Below are positions 26,601-41,100 of a DNA stretch of 64,000 bases, piece by piece (positions within the stretch are counted from its first letter, which is position 1; every line of letters begins with the position of its first letter). The notes under the pieces are model-generated. The model searched no databases. It worked only from the letters and a program-made list of their open reading frames with translations, and was not told the origin of the DNA. The position numbers and the translations under genes are program-made. The DNA is taken from contig CM049321.1 of assembly GCA_026874595.1 (NCBI GenBank), forward strand, positions 21,360,979 through 21,424,978. Direction: 5' to 3'. The stretch is from Sipunculus nudus (lineage: Eukaryota; Annelida; Sipuncula; Golfingiida; Sipunculidae).

Positions 26601-29600
26601 TAAGTAAGAACCCTGCTGATTTTGGGGTCATGAGTTCAAAGGTCAAGGACATTTTTAAAAAGTTTGCATCCCACACCTTCCATCTTGCACATGTAGCTCA
26701 CCAGCTTAATGGGGAAAATCTCTGTCTATTTGGGGTGTCAAAGGTCAAAGTCACATGAGCGGTCTCTCCAAAAATTTGAGTGCAGATGATAACTCCAGTT
26801 CAAATTGATATTGAATTTCAAACTTGATTTATAAATGGCCCACCACTTTTGTAAGAACCTTTTTTATTAAGGGGCCAAGAGGTCACAGGTGAAGGTCAAA
26901 GGACCCGTATCTTTAAAAAGATTAATGAGTCATTGTAAATGTTTCATCCAAAATCTTTCACATTTGGATTACCTATTGATAGAGGGAGAACCATATTGAT
27001 TTTGACATCACAGGTTCTAAGGTCAAGGTTGCAGGATCATTCTACTGATATATATGCTGACCAGGCTTACAGTTTAATACATCGGATGTGATTTTGCCTT
27101 TTTTGCTAGGGATAGTCCACTTCTACACCTTCATACCGGACTCTCACAGATTCCAAACTTAACATCTTGGTCCAGATGTTAAAATACTGTTATGAGTCTG
27201 TCTCTGCATGTGATCAGGTCCTTCATTATATTGTTTCAAGCATCACTCAGCACACACTGGAAATCTATGAGCCTTTCGTGTGGCCCTTCCTTACCTGTCA
27301 GTATTCTAGTTATCACAATATTAAAACTAATATGGTCCCTACCCTAGTAGCAGGAGATAAAAACAGTAACAGATAAAACAAATTTGAACACAGTGAGTAC
27401 ACATTATCATGTAGTGGCAAATCATCCCACAACCATCTCTGTTGGACAAGGTCATGACATCAAGGTCCTTGAGGAACAATTTGCATATTTCCCAGTGGTC
27501 CGTTCATTTATGGGATTTCCTGCATAGCCTTGTTCGGTGGAATGCACCTCTGGGTAATCGCAGTTAATGACTGTGAGATGAAGTATGCCAAATACCAGAT
27601 TGATGCATAATCAATATTATGGTCAAATGTGAAGCTTGCCAATAATTTCCTTTCTCTTTCCTTCATTATCCGAAATCTAGCAGCCAGCACTTCTTCAAGG
27701 GTTGTTTATGGTAATGAATTATATAATATTTAAAAAATATTAAATTCAAAAATCATTTTCTTTTAAATATAGTGGATTACCAAGGCATATACAAGGGCAC
27801 AAGGACCTAATGCACACATGGGATCTTTTTTATAAGGCAGTACTGGAAAAATGCTCATTATTGTAGAGTAAAACCTCAAAATTATGACCACAAATGGGAT
27901 TGATAAAATGGTCAATTTTTTAAAGTGGTCACCTAAGGGAGGCGTTATTTAAATTGCAAAACAGTATCATAAACACTGTGAACAAGAGGTCCTTTTTTTT
28001 AGGCAATTCAAGTGAGGTGGTTGTTGGCTAGGTGTCATTGTTTGTGAAAGTTCTATGAATATTTGCTTATATATTAAAACACCCCTGTTTATCGGTTGGT
28101 TCAATCATCTGAAAGTGGACCCAAAATATCACAAGATTGTCACCAAACTTGCATAAAGGCAAACTTATATACTGGGAAAAAGCAATGTGCAAAAGTAAGA
28201 GAGAATTCATAAAGCCATAGAGGAAAAAACCATTGATCAATTGTTTCTGAATTTTACAAAGCAGCATAAATTCATTCCATTAAGCCATTAACCAGTGTAT
28301 GTGACAGTTGTAGAAAAAAATTTGTTGAGTTGCTTCCAATTTGAATGATGACAAGATTAAATGTGATCAAGCTATATATCTTTTCATTGTTTGAGTTTTT
28401 CACATCAAGCACCCATGAAACTGTTTTTAAATGTGTGCTTATATGCGTATATGCATGAAGTAGCACTCATATGATTAAGATTGTAACTTTGGTTTTTCCA
28501 ATTGTCAACAAATGTTTGTGAAAATTGCTACAGGGGCAGTTTTCTTTCATGGGGTCTTTGATTACTGAGTGAATATAACGTCATTTCAGCACCTTTTTAG
28601 AGAAGACATGCTGGATCCACAATACCTCTATATGTTCATGCCGGTTAATGCATACTGTGGTTGCCTTTTTGTTCGTGAGGGTTTTAATTTCGCGATGTTC
28701 GCGAATGGGAAATAATCGCGAATATGAAACCCTCGGGAATAATTGGCCAATGGATTACGTCCTTCTTATTTAATGTAGCCAATATTTGTATGGGAATAGA
28801 TTAGAACAATGAGAATTGTTATAATAAGTTACATCCATGAAGGTACAGGGAAAACGTTCCCCTTAATTTGAACTTAACTACCTGTGCTTTATGTTCGGGC
28901 CCATCGTTATATGAGAAAAATATCACAAACTCATGACATATTCTCATTATATAGCACACATAGGTATGGCTTTACCAAATATTTGGGTTTGGTGAGATCG
29001 CGAAAATGAAACCCTCGCGAAACATTAAAAATTGAAAAATCGCGAAATTTCAGCCTCGCGAATATGAAGCCAACCACAGTATATGCCCACATGGAAACAA
29101 ACCAATTTTTCATGCGTATACACATATACACTCACATTGAAACACATATATTAACAAATCAGAATACTCATAAAGGGGACAATTTTCCAAATGCCAAAAA
29201 CACATAAAAAAAACAGACTTAAACATAAAAATGCAGATTTTGCCACCCAAATTGTTTGTGGTGCAAGTGCCCCAGGATGTGTACAAAATATTGTGAGAAC
29301 CCATTATCCATTCATGGAAACACCAACATCTGACAAATGGTGGGTGACAGTAAAATGCCAAGGGAATAGCCCACAGGTTTGCAAAAAGTATGTCAATAAA
29401 GAAAGGTTTTTTACACCAGAATAAACAAAATTAAGACTTTTCGCATCAAGGGAATTGAAGCTTTTCCTTTCCTGTACAAATGGGACAGTTTAATCAATGT
29501 TTCCAGTATACCCTTGAAGATTTTGTTTCCTAGTAATATATGTCAGTCATATATAAGAACAATAAGTCTCAAATAACAGATCCTGTCATGTGGAGTGCTG

Positions 29601-29966
29601 AAAATAATAACTGCACCAGATAAAAGAAATCTCACAGGTTTGGTTCAGGCACTTTCTTAAAAGCATGACATCACAGTATTGGAAAAAAAAAGTCTTTGTA
29701 AATTTTGGTGAACCTGTAGTTTGCCTGTGCTGTCATAGCGGAGGAGTGTTTCTGACAGGGCCGTAGCCACAGTCTCAAGCCAGTGTATTCTTTATTGATT
29801 TTTCACAAGCTGAGATCAGTGAAAGTGAAACTGTTTATCTACGTTCCTTGCTGATTGAGGCATTGTATGCCTGCTGTGCAGTGCTCCCACGGAGTGTCAG
29901 GGAAAGGAAATATTGAGGGATATCTGTGGGTGTCACTGGAATGTCTGTGTGGTAGATTGAATAGCA

Positions 29967-30002
<36 letters not shown>

Positions 30003-33000
30003 TAGTAAAAGCAGAGAGTTTTGACTGCTTTTTATTGCTAGTGTTGTATACTGGTATATTTCAGTGTAATTTGCAGTTTTACTTCCCATGTGAAGCCTTC
30101 ATATACGTAAATACACTGATCAAGCTGAAGCTTTTGCTCAATGTGCACAGGTATAAATGATGTCTAAATTAGGGCTGTAACAATGCATCAAATAATCAAG
30201 GCATTGAATCAAAGCCAGTCATTAATCGATAATTGAATGAGGCATGAAATATAATCAATTAATTTCAACTCTTGCATTTTCATTCATTTTCATACCTTTT
30301 CGCTCTCTAGCACTTACCTGTGAACAGATAAAAAGTGTGCATGATGAAGCAACACTGTTATTTAACAAAGAAATTCACCTTATATCATTCAATAGATGTT
30401 AGCACAATAAACGTAAATATTACTTGGTCTGCATATGTTTATATAATAATCAGGTATAAAATAATCTGAATCTTATAGCATCATATGGGATGAAAAGTTT
30501 TAGTACCGATATATATATGTCTCTGACAGAATATTGTGACTGCATACAATAAATAATGGAATCGAAAGGCAATAATTGATAATCAAATTGAATCAGAGAC
30601 CCCTTAGCAATTAACAGGCCTAGTCTAAATGAATAGGGCTGTGTATATAGTCATCTGAGCTATAGTCGTGGTCCTTTGTCTGTCGTCCGGCGGTCTGTTA
30701 ACAGGGCACGTTTTAAAACCGTTGGAACTATGAATCCAAAATTTTGCATACTGTTCAATGTCCCCACAATCTCCTACCATACCAAAAATTGGGTCACAAG
30801 GACTTCATTCCTTCGAAATATTAAGGAAAAACCTCATTGTTAATATAAGTCAACTAAAATGTGGCCTACTGGGACTACTGGATTCTTTAAATAGTGTACA
30901 GGTTTACTGTTTAAAATTTAAAATATTTCAAAAGGTTAAAATATCATGGGAAAATAATTGAAAAGTTCAAACATATGCATACCATCAGAAAGAGCACTGT
31001 TCAAGGTTTAAATGATATACTTTATGGGGTCTTTGGATTGATTTATATATAAGGGTTTTTGCCAGTTTTGCTATCATATATTAACATGGGAGAGCTTACC
31101 TAGTAACCTTCCAGTGCTGTTATAGGCTGTCAAAGTTTATATTCCCCAATGCCAGAGTAAAGACAGTATGCATCAGCAGCTATAAATGTAATCAGACTTA
31201 ATTTTTTATTAAGGGCTCTCTCAACCCAACACTTACGGCCAATACAAAACCTGCATTTTCTGAAAATTATCAAAAATACAGTCTTGTTTTTTCTTACTTA
31301 ACTCTTGCAAATACATGTTAAGGAACTGTATTTCATGAATTGAATGAATACTTCTGTACAATACTTTTTATTAATTTAATTAAACAGATATGATGTAAGA
31401 AAAGCTTACATGTATATTATGCATATATTTGTACCTTAGTTCACAAACATGCATGGCAAAGTATGGTACCATGATATTTGTAATCTTTTATGAGCAGATG
31501 TATGACTCTTCAATTTTAAGTAAAAATAACTACATTTAGATGATTTTTCAAGTGCATCTGTAGCAAGTAAAGATACAGTGCAAGTACTATATATTTGTTG
31601 GTAAGTGCCCTTTACAAGTTAAGAGTAAGTACAAAAAGTTTGTACTTTAGTACAAGTACATGCTAGTACTAGACCCAAACTTATGATACAACTTCGTTTG
31701 CAGAGGTCCAAGATTCTTTCAGTTATCCCAAAGCGGAATCCCAAAGGAAGCGTGAGACACATTGCTGTTTAGCTTATTTCTACTGGGTATTGGTGAACGG
31801 TCATTGCAGTGGGACATGTTGACACAGTCTAGACTACTGCAGCCAGAAACAGATGCTGGCCGCCAATTTCTTCCAGCAGTACGGTTGTGTGCTGTAATTA
31901 CCTCCAATAGACCAGTCGTCCTGCTCCTAATTTTATTTGTCACAGAACATATACATGATTCCCTAACCAGAGTCAGAACATGGTGTAATCAATTCGGGTA
32001 AGTTTTACAAATAAGAACTGGATATAAATGAATAATACATGAATTTGCCATAGTAATGCATGGATGAACAATTACTCAGTTTGACTTTATTTCTGTAAAG
32101 CCAGATGCATATAGGGCTGATTTTGTCGTGCAGTGCTTATAATCTTGGAAAATTTATTGGACATGGTATTTGCAAGTGGAGACATCAACTTTTTGGCCTG
32201 ATATTTTGCAAGTGGAGACATCATCTTTTTGGCTTGATATTTAATTACCCCAGTAGGCTTTATTTGTTGGCATGTGTTCTACCATGCTTCATGTCTGCAA
32301 ATTTGCAGGATCTTAAGACCAAAAGGTTAATAGCAAGATGTTTGCTACATCCAACACATGTCTTCTTCATGTTCATAATATACTGATGCTGATTTTGTCA
32401 TTATTAATTTGGTCAGAAATTTGTTATGTCAAAGAATTTGCCTGCTGCAGATTCTGTTTTATGATATGGTGAAAATTGTGATGTTTTGTCACTTTTTCGT
32501 TTTGCTGTCACAAATTGTGCCTGGAACCATTCTGTATACATCTCTTGTTAAAAAACAATCAAATTGTGCTGGGTACCAGTCTATGTCTCTTCTTTACAAT
32601 CCATGACTTGATGACAAAACATTGTGTGGCTATTGTCATAATGGATGTAAATTTTAATGCAGTAACAAACAAAAATTCTCCTTTGTGTCTTTCTATACTA
32701 TAATACAGTAAAACCAAGAAATTACGTCCACTATATAATGAGACCGCACTAAAGTGGTTGCATTTTGGAGATTGTCATCAAAGCAAATTCTTATATAAAC
32801 ATATAAAAATGGGACTGCAAAAAAGTGAAAATTATTTTGAGGTGGTCCCTCAACAGAGATGGCTGTTCAGTGAGGTTTTGCTGTATTTAAGATTAATGGC
32901 AATCATCATTTACTGGTTTAGTGCTCAGCTAGGGGAGTGGAATGTTTACCAAATTGACTTAAAACTGTTTTAGCCTATATAATTTATACCAGTAGGAATT

Positions 33001-35834
33001 CAAGGGTCTGTAAATAGCCAGTGATCATAGATTTGACAAGTATTAAGTTAATTTGATGAAGCATTTACAATAAGCTTATGTGACCTAAACAGTGTCATCC
33101 TTGGGAAAGTTAAGTCTGTGAGAGGGATATATGAAATTAATGTGTTGGCACATCATGCAATACAGCCTATTATAATTCTAAGATTTGTTAATAATAATCT
33201 GATGCTATAGTTTGTCTGGGTTCTTCATCCAAACATCAGTGGTGGTTCTTACTTCAATTAAAGAGACCTATTCACATGACCATTTATGTTAAATATACAT
33301 GAATTATAGTCTTTTCTCCTTAAAATAACATAGTATCTGCCACTATTTCCTTCTTAATCAATTTTCTTGCTCCTGTGCACAGGTGGAAATTAATTTGCAC
33401 CAACAGCACAAAACATACCGGTAAACAAAACATGAATGCCATAGCCCTATCATGAGTAAGTGAAGTAGATATATGATACCTCTATGTAGACTAGCTGGTG
33501 TTGTCACTCTTGACACAAGCTTTCGGCTTATATAGCCCTATCATGCAACTTCACAGATCAAAGTTTTCAAATTTCCAATTGGTGTTTCTTTTTTCAAGTA
33601 TCTTTCAGCTTTGCTTTAAACTTTTGTACTCCGCCAAAATGAACTATATATAATAGTGTGAGCCAATGAACACATTAATGCAAATGTTTACCTGATCTTT
33701 AGATGAGATAAAATAAAATAGAACCTCCCTTGCCTACAGATAGACCAAAATTGTATATTCTCTTTATATGTAATAAACATGAGTTTCTGTTCATACACAA
33801 GCAGTAATGAATACATACCCTCCTGGAGAAGAGAAAAATTACCCTTGATATAATATTGTTAGGGGCTGCTTTGCCACTAATGGCATAGCTATTTTCATGT
33901 TGTAAAAGCATCCCTTCAGAATAACACCCATAGTTCATAGGTCATTGGCAACCAGGAGAACCATAATGTTTCACGCTGGAACAGTTCCACTGTGGTCGTA
34001 AAAAAACACCAGTTTTTACCAAAGGTTGAGTGAGTTGACCTTGAGGATGACAATGTGTCTCGTCAGGGTTGTAGCTATTTTCTCTCCACCTGCAGGTAAC
34101 TCACGGGTCGAATTGGGCAGATGTTTCAAGCAGGTTTATGGTAATAGAGGACAGATAAGCAAAGCTTTGAGGGACCATAAAAAAGGTTCTGTTGTCTGAA
34201 GAGTATTGTTATTTAGTTGAGAAAGAGTGAATTTTCCAATAAAATGTCTGCTGAGCTGACTGTAAAATCAATCTGACTGGTCTTCTTGTTAGCAGCTTCT
34301 AGTTTGTGCCCTCAGAGCTATAGGCTTGTAATTTTGTATTCAGGTACCTTAAGGAATGTTCTTCTACCAGCCAATGTAGATGATATGGCATTATAACTTC
34401 ATTTCCTAAAGCTTATTTTCCCAAAACCCCTTAAAGGTGCCCATTCACCTACCTTTTGAACAGCTTGGAGCTGTTATAAAAATAGTCTAGAAAACGTGGG
34501 TATCACCACACACAGGCTGCTTGTTTTGTTTATATCTGTGTGCTTATAATATGTGGGGCCTGCCAAAATTATCAAAACAAATTTAACAAGGGCATCTGGC
34601 TGCAAGTCAGATAAGCCAGAGATTTGCAAATGGTGTTTTGCTACAAGTGACCTTTCTACCTCTGCATATATGCAACCTACCACCTTAGGTTACATGTTTT
34701 TCCTGTTTGTAAGCATTGCTGTGTTTACAAACATGTTGATACACAAGTTCATACCTCCATAACTTTCACAACCAAAATTACCCTTTGATTATTAATATAT
34801 ACACAGAGGAAGCTAAAAATCACATAAATTCTTTTGCATAGGTAGGTGAATGGGCACCTTTAAGTTTTCAGGATTTTCACAATTTCAGAGTTTTGTGAGG
34901 GTTTCCATTTCATGATTTCACCAAATAGTAACCTACACAAAGTATATCAAATATATTTATATTCATCATTTTGTGCACAAAATTGTGACAGTTCCATGAG
35001 GACCCTGGGGTTTGAATCTTGTGAATTATAGGCAAATATTATACTAATAGTATATAGTGTATAAATAAAATATCAATATCTATAATATCAATATTTGTTT
35101 TAAGGATAACATAAAAGTTCTCTATGTATTCTTAATGTCAAAAACTTTTATTTTCAGGGTAATTTCACTTTTGAGAATGTCATAGATTTGAAACCCACGC
35201 AAACCAAAAGCCAGGCGCAGTATTAAAAAAAACAGCTCAGTATTTTTTTGCCTAACCTTGCTATCAGGAATCATACACATGTGAAAACTTTACCTCCTTG
35301 ACACAAATAATAACAGTATATGACTTCTGAAATGTCTCAACTGTAAATCCCTAAGGAGAAAAGCCATTGACCTTGTAGCTGATTCCATGCTTCCACTGAA
35401 TCTCAGAAGTGTCAGGATACTGAGGAAAGTATTGATTTGATGTGGACTGGATCAAGAAAGATTTCATTTTTCGCAGCACAAGTTTATGATGACAGATAAA
35501 CGGTAATTGGGTATCAGTTTCCCAATAATGTTCCTGCTGATAAACTTCCTGTATTTGCTGTCTTTTTCATTGAGATAAATGTCAGTGTGCTGGATTTGAT
35601 TCTTTTGACCAATGCCATAACAAGTGGGATTTTATGCTACAGTCAGATGTGGCTCATGACATAATAAATGTTGGCATTTTGAATTGCATGGTCTCATGGT
35701 TTTCACTGCAAGTTTCAAACATAATATTGACAAATATTGACAGTTAAACAGAGTTTATTGGTTTTGGCAGTTTTTAGCTCAGCTGACTATAAGTCATCTG
35801 AGCTACAGTCATGGTCCATTGTCCGTCGTCCGTC

Positions 35835-35865
<31 letters not shown>

Positions 35866-38055
35866 CCTTCTGGATGTCCGTCCGTAAGACTGGCACGTTT
35901 CGACACCGTTGGACCTACGAATCTGAATTTCGGCATACAGTTAGATGTCCCCATAATCTCCTACCATGCTAAAAATTGGGTCAATAGGACTTCGTTCCTT
36001 TGAGATATTAAGGAAAAACCTCAATTTTTTATTAGAAATCTATTTTCACACTTCAGGACTGCCTAATATCAAAACCACTCATCTGGTTTTCTTCATATTT
36101 ACCATAAATATTCCTCGATATAGTTCCTATGTACATGCCAGATATTAAGTCAGTATTGTATAATTTTAAAAAGTTATGGGCCCAAACATAATGGACTTTG
36201 TAAAAAAATCAGGAAGATATTTGGTCACTTAAGACCAAAAGTGTTAAAGGTAGGGACTTTTTTCCAGTAATACAACTTTAATTAATCAAAATTTAATTGT
36301 ATACCAAAAATTAGATCAAAATTTGTTAAATTTTTTTAAATATTGGCAAAAATATAAAATTGGTACCTTAAATTTTGCCCAACTTTGGCCATGGCACATT
36401 TTTTCCTGTAAGTACTGTGGATTTAATTTTCACACCATGTATACATAAGGATTTTATAAGTTAAAATCTGAAATTTGAAAATAAAAGCTGCAAAATTAGG
36501 CTAGTTATTGAATTTTTTTGGAGGCTCTTGTTGTATTCCCTTACATTGTCAAGCAGTCCACTTTGATGACTGTAGGTCATTCAGTGCACATCTCTATGCT
36601 CCCCAGGCTGTTGACATAATTTTAGATGTCCCCAAAATCTCCTACCATACCGAAAATTGGGTCATTAGGACTTTGTTCCTTCGAGATATTAAGGAAAAAA
36701 AACTCAGTTTTCCATAAAAAAAAGCCATTGTAACACTTCAAGGCTGCCTAATATCAAAACCACTGATCTGTTTTTGATCGTATTTAGTATTCACATTCTT
36801 TTATACATTTTCTGTGCACATACCAAAAATTAGGTTAGTATTGGGTATTATTTTGAAGTTATGGGCCCAAATATAATGCAGTTTCTTTAAAATCAGGAAA
36901 TATATTTGCTCACTTAACATGAGAATTGCTGAAGCTGGAGACTTTTTTTCGGGAATATAACTTTATTTCATCAAGATTCAATTGTTTACCCAAAATTAGA
37001 TCTGAATTTTGCAAATTTTTCAAGTTATTAGCATAGCATAAATAAAAAATCAATACCTTAAATTTTGTCAAACTTTGGCAATGGCATGTTTTTTCCCTGT
37101 AAGCACTGTTGTTTTAATTTTCACAGTATATATACACAAGGATTTAATCTTTTAAAATCTGAAATTTCAAAGGAATTGTTTGAAAAGAGTAGCTTTTATT
37201 CAAGTTTTCATACACCATGTCAAGTGTTGTTTACATCTGGCCCACCTAGTAATACAGTCTTCACTTGCATTATGTAACCCACCCCAGGCAGCTTGCCTTG
37301 GCTTAGCTTGGCCACTCCTAGCAGGCTTCCCCTCTGCCCTGCACTCCCCATCCCCCCCCCCCCCCCCAGCTGGTGCATAAACTAGATGAATGTTATAATT
37401 TTCTGTATTTTATTTTAGTTTTGGCTATGTTACATTTTAGATTTTGTATCGTACCACCAGGGTTACAATGATTAAAGTGCACATTTAATTGTGTCCACAA
37501 AGTGATGTATTGCTATGAAAGTGTGGATGTTCATCAGAGTGCTCATTAAAGATTTTAATTTGTTTGACTTATAACTCATGGTTGTATCAGTTGTTACATG
37601 ATACTGGCTAAATAATTAAAATTTATATTGCTGATCCTTTATTTCAGTTCATAAAATTAAACATTCCCAACTCCAGTTTGCTCCTGGTATAATATATTGG
37701 GTGTTTTGATCCTTGGATTAATTTTAACACATGTATTAGTTTCATAGTTGAGAATACTTTTCTTTTTTCCTGATACCATTAAAAAAATATAAATATGTAA
37801 ATTTTTCCTGTTAGTGCTGTGGATTTAATTTTCACAGCATGTCACATTAGCATTTCATCTGTTAAAATCTGAAATTTGAAACTAATTGATCAAAAACTGT
37901 AGATTTTATTCAAGTTTCCAGGTACCAAGTCTTCATTGTTTACATCAGGTCAGTATAAATGCAGTTTACTGGGCAGTTACATAACACCTTCAGGTCTGAC
38001 CTACTGCCACTGTGAGTGTCTGGGTCAGGCTGGGTCAGGCAGTAATTACCAGAGA

Positions 38056-38110
<55 letters not shown>

Positions 38111-41100
38111 GCTTTTTCTCTTTCTCTCTTCATCTCTCTCTCTCTCTCTTACCCTTATTGCCTCCCTTCCTCCCTCCATCCCATTCTGTTGACAGGTACT
38201 ATAAACTAGATACATAAGCTATAAATGTTGATGCAATTTAGAAATGTGAATCAACTGAAATATTCACAATCACATGTATGTTATGCTGTAAATTTATAGT
38301 AACATTCGTAAACCTGGATAAAAATTATGTAATGAAAAAAAGGAATAAATGCAAATATTGTTAATTTTTTATTGGCTCAGTAGAATGGGGAAAAAAATGA
38401 TTTGCTTTGTTTCTCCATCTTTCTGTCTGTTTTAAATATATAATGTTCATGAATAAACTTTTATTTTAAAAAAAAAAGCACTGTTGAATTAAATTTCATA
38501 TCCTGTATGTATATGCAAGGGTGTTGTAACTCTCACCATCCCCTTCTTCATCCCACTGAGGCTTTGCTCCTTGGCACTGTGAACAATAGTTCTATGGCTA
38601 TAGCATAAAATTTAATAATTAAAGAAAATATCTGCAGAGAGACAGTGGCGTTGTAACTCTGATCATAACACAACACCCCCTCCCCCCCCCCCCCATTCAA
38701 GTCATTGCACCTGTGGAGTGGGGACATTATGGCAACTGTATACATATCATAAAACTGATAAAAAAGGTTTACCAAATAAATTGGATCTCATCAGACAAAT
38801 GTGTAAACTGTTGGACTGTCAACAGCTTATCAAAAATGTAACCAATGGAAAGGCATGGTCAGATCTCAAATATTATTTGCAACATTTTCTTCAATCATAT
38901 AAACCAACCATGGCCCAAATTACCTCTTCCTCTCAAACTTTATCTTCATTTCATCATATTTTTAATATTTTAACCTTCTAGGTGGTTCAGTAATGTTGAC
39001 CATTTGTCCATAGGTACCTATGTACATGCCAGAAATTATGTCAATATTGTGTAATATGTAGACGTGAGGGTCATCAAAATAATGTACTTTGTCAAGACCA
39101 ATCTTGTCAAGATATCATGTCATACAGTCACAAATTCATAAATCCCCTCATCAACATAGTTAATCATAACCTTGTATCTGTCAAATTGAAATCTTGCAGT
39201 TTTCCATACACTATAGATCCTTCAACAAATAGCCTTATCATCATTATACCACTGCTTAGTATACTGTCATTGCATTCATATTTGCTCAAATAAATTGTTT
39301 TTTCGACCCCTCCCAAATAAATAAAAAATAAACCACTATATTTGACTCTATTAATCCATCAGTCAGGTAATTTCATTTATCATTTACTCACATATTACAT
39401 TACATTCCTTTATAATAGCCCAACATGTCCATGATATTCATAAGCTTTATCGACTCGATATAGTATCACAGTGGAAAAACATTTATAGTCCAATCACGAT
39501 CAGCTGAGCGCCGTGACCCATGGGTCCCTTGTTTTGACAAGTTGGAACCATAGGTCATGCAGGTTTTGGTTATAAATAATGGAAAATCAGGGGTTGTCTG
39601 CAAAAAGCCCAAAGATTTACTGTATATTCATCCTTTTCAATAAACAACACAAATATACAGGCTGTTTAGCCAATATTAATTCTCTAATTTATCAGGCAAA
39701 TAATTTTTGGTGTGATTATGATGACTTTATCTTTTTAATATCAGTTGTTTGGCAGCTTTGCTATCAGAGACCTTTCTCCATTGAACTGCTGTTTTATGAA
39801 TAATGATCAAGGTAGTTAAACCAATCAAATGACTCGCCTGCACTGAGTCTATACAGCAACTGACACATGTCTGTTGCTAATTTTAGATCAAACCTATAAC
39901 CTATTTGACTGTATCATGAATCAGAACTCTTGAGTCAGGTATATAAAAAAGTAATATCAGCTTCATCCTCCATCTTTAGATGTGGAGAAGAATAGATCTT
40001 GATTTTTTACCACTGTTGCTTCATTTTGTTATGTCCTGTCACTTTCCTTCTCTTTGCTATAGACACTGGTCTAAGTCTTCTAAATAAACATGGTTTCATT
40101 TTATGGTAATCTTCATATTTTTATATCTGTCATGTCATAAGATATATGACAAGACAGGTGAGGGGCATGTATGGATTACGCCATCTGCAGGGAGTTGCCA
40201 TTGATTTAACAGAATATTTGGGAATAGATATGGGCTTAAGTATCCGCGTATGTGGGCTTCAGTGTCCCTCAGAGTGAATCATTGCAGTCTTTCTGCAAAC
40301 ACTTTATCATTCTGATACCACAGTAACCAGGGCTCATGACAGTGCCATTAGACAACTTCCATGGATTTTTATTCCCCAGGAATAATGTTTATGTCTGGCA
40401 TTATTGATTTTTATCATGAATGCTTGGATCATTACAGTTTCTCTGTCCCAGGTTTTCAGAGATATCAGTGAAACCAGTTCCTATATGAAGACCATGTGTG
40501 ATATTGAAGTTATGATTTTATATTATTTTTGTTATCAGTGTCAGAATACATTATATTCCAAAGTGTACTACATCAGAAGTGGATCCAGGGGTGGTCCAGG
40601 GGTCCAGACCCCCCCTTTTTTTCAGAAACAACTTTTTTTTAAGGGCTTCAGACAAAATTTTGCTGCCTGGACCCCCCCCCCCCCCCCTTTTCCAGACCTG
40701 GGACCTTTTTTTAGGGTTTTCACTAGTCCTCCCCCGTGGAACCCCCCCTCCCCCCCTTTCCCTAAATCGTGGATCCTCCCATGTACATAAAACCATACTC
40801 AGCAGTGCAAAGGCAATACGTCCTTTTCTTTTTCTTGATGGTCAGAAAGTTCATTTAGAAAGATCCTGTGTGATGGTGCATACACTTTCTCCCACCAAGA
40901 TCTACACCTAGCCCTGCCACCTGGTTGAGAAATTTAGTACTATAAAACTGGGCAAAGTGGGACAATACTGAAAAAATTTTTTTGTTATGATTATATCTTC
41001 ATGAAAAAACCTGCCACTTGCAGTGTCATCTATTGGAGGAATTTTGTACAATAAGGGAGTGACAGGTAAAGTCAGCCTGACATTTTATGAAACAATCTGG

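Noticed and set aside
37936-38217. 93-codon Ser/Leu-rich frame and its Arg/Glu-rich antisense
   Set aside because: Encoded by the (CT)n microsatellite inside element B.
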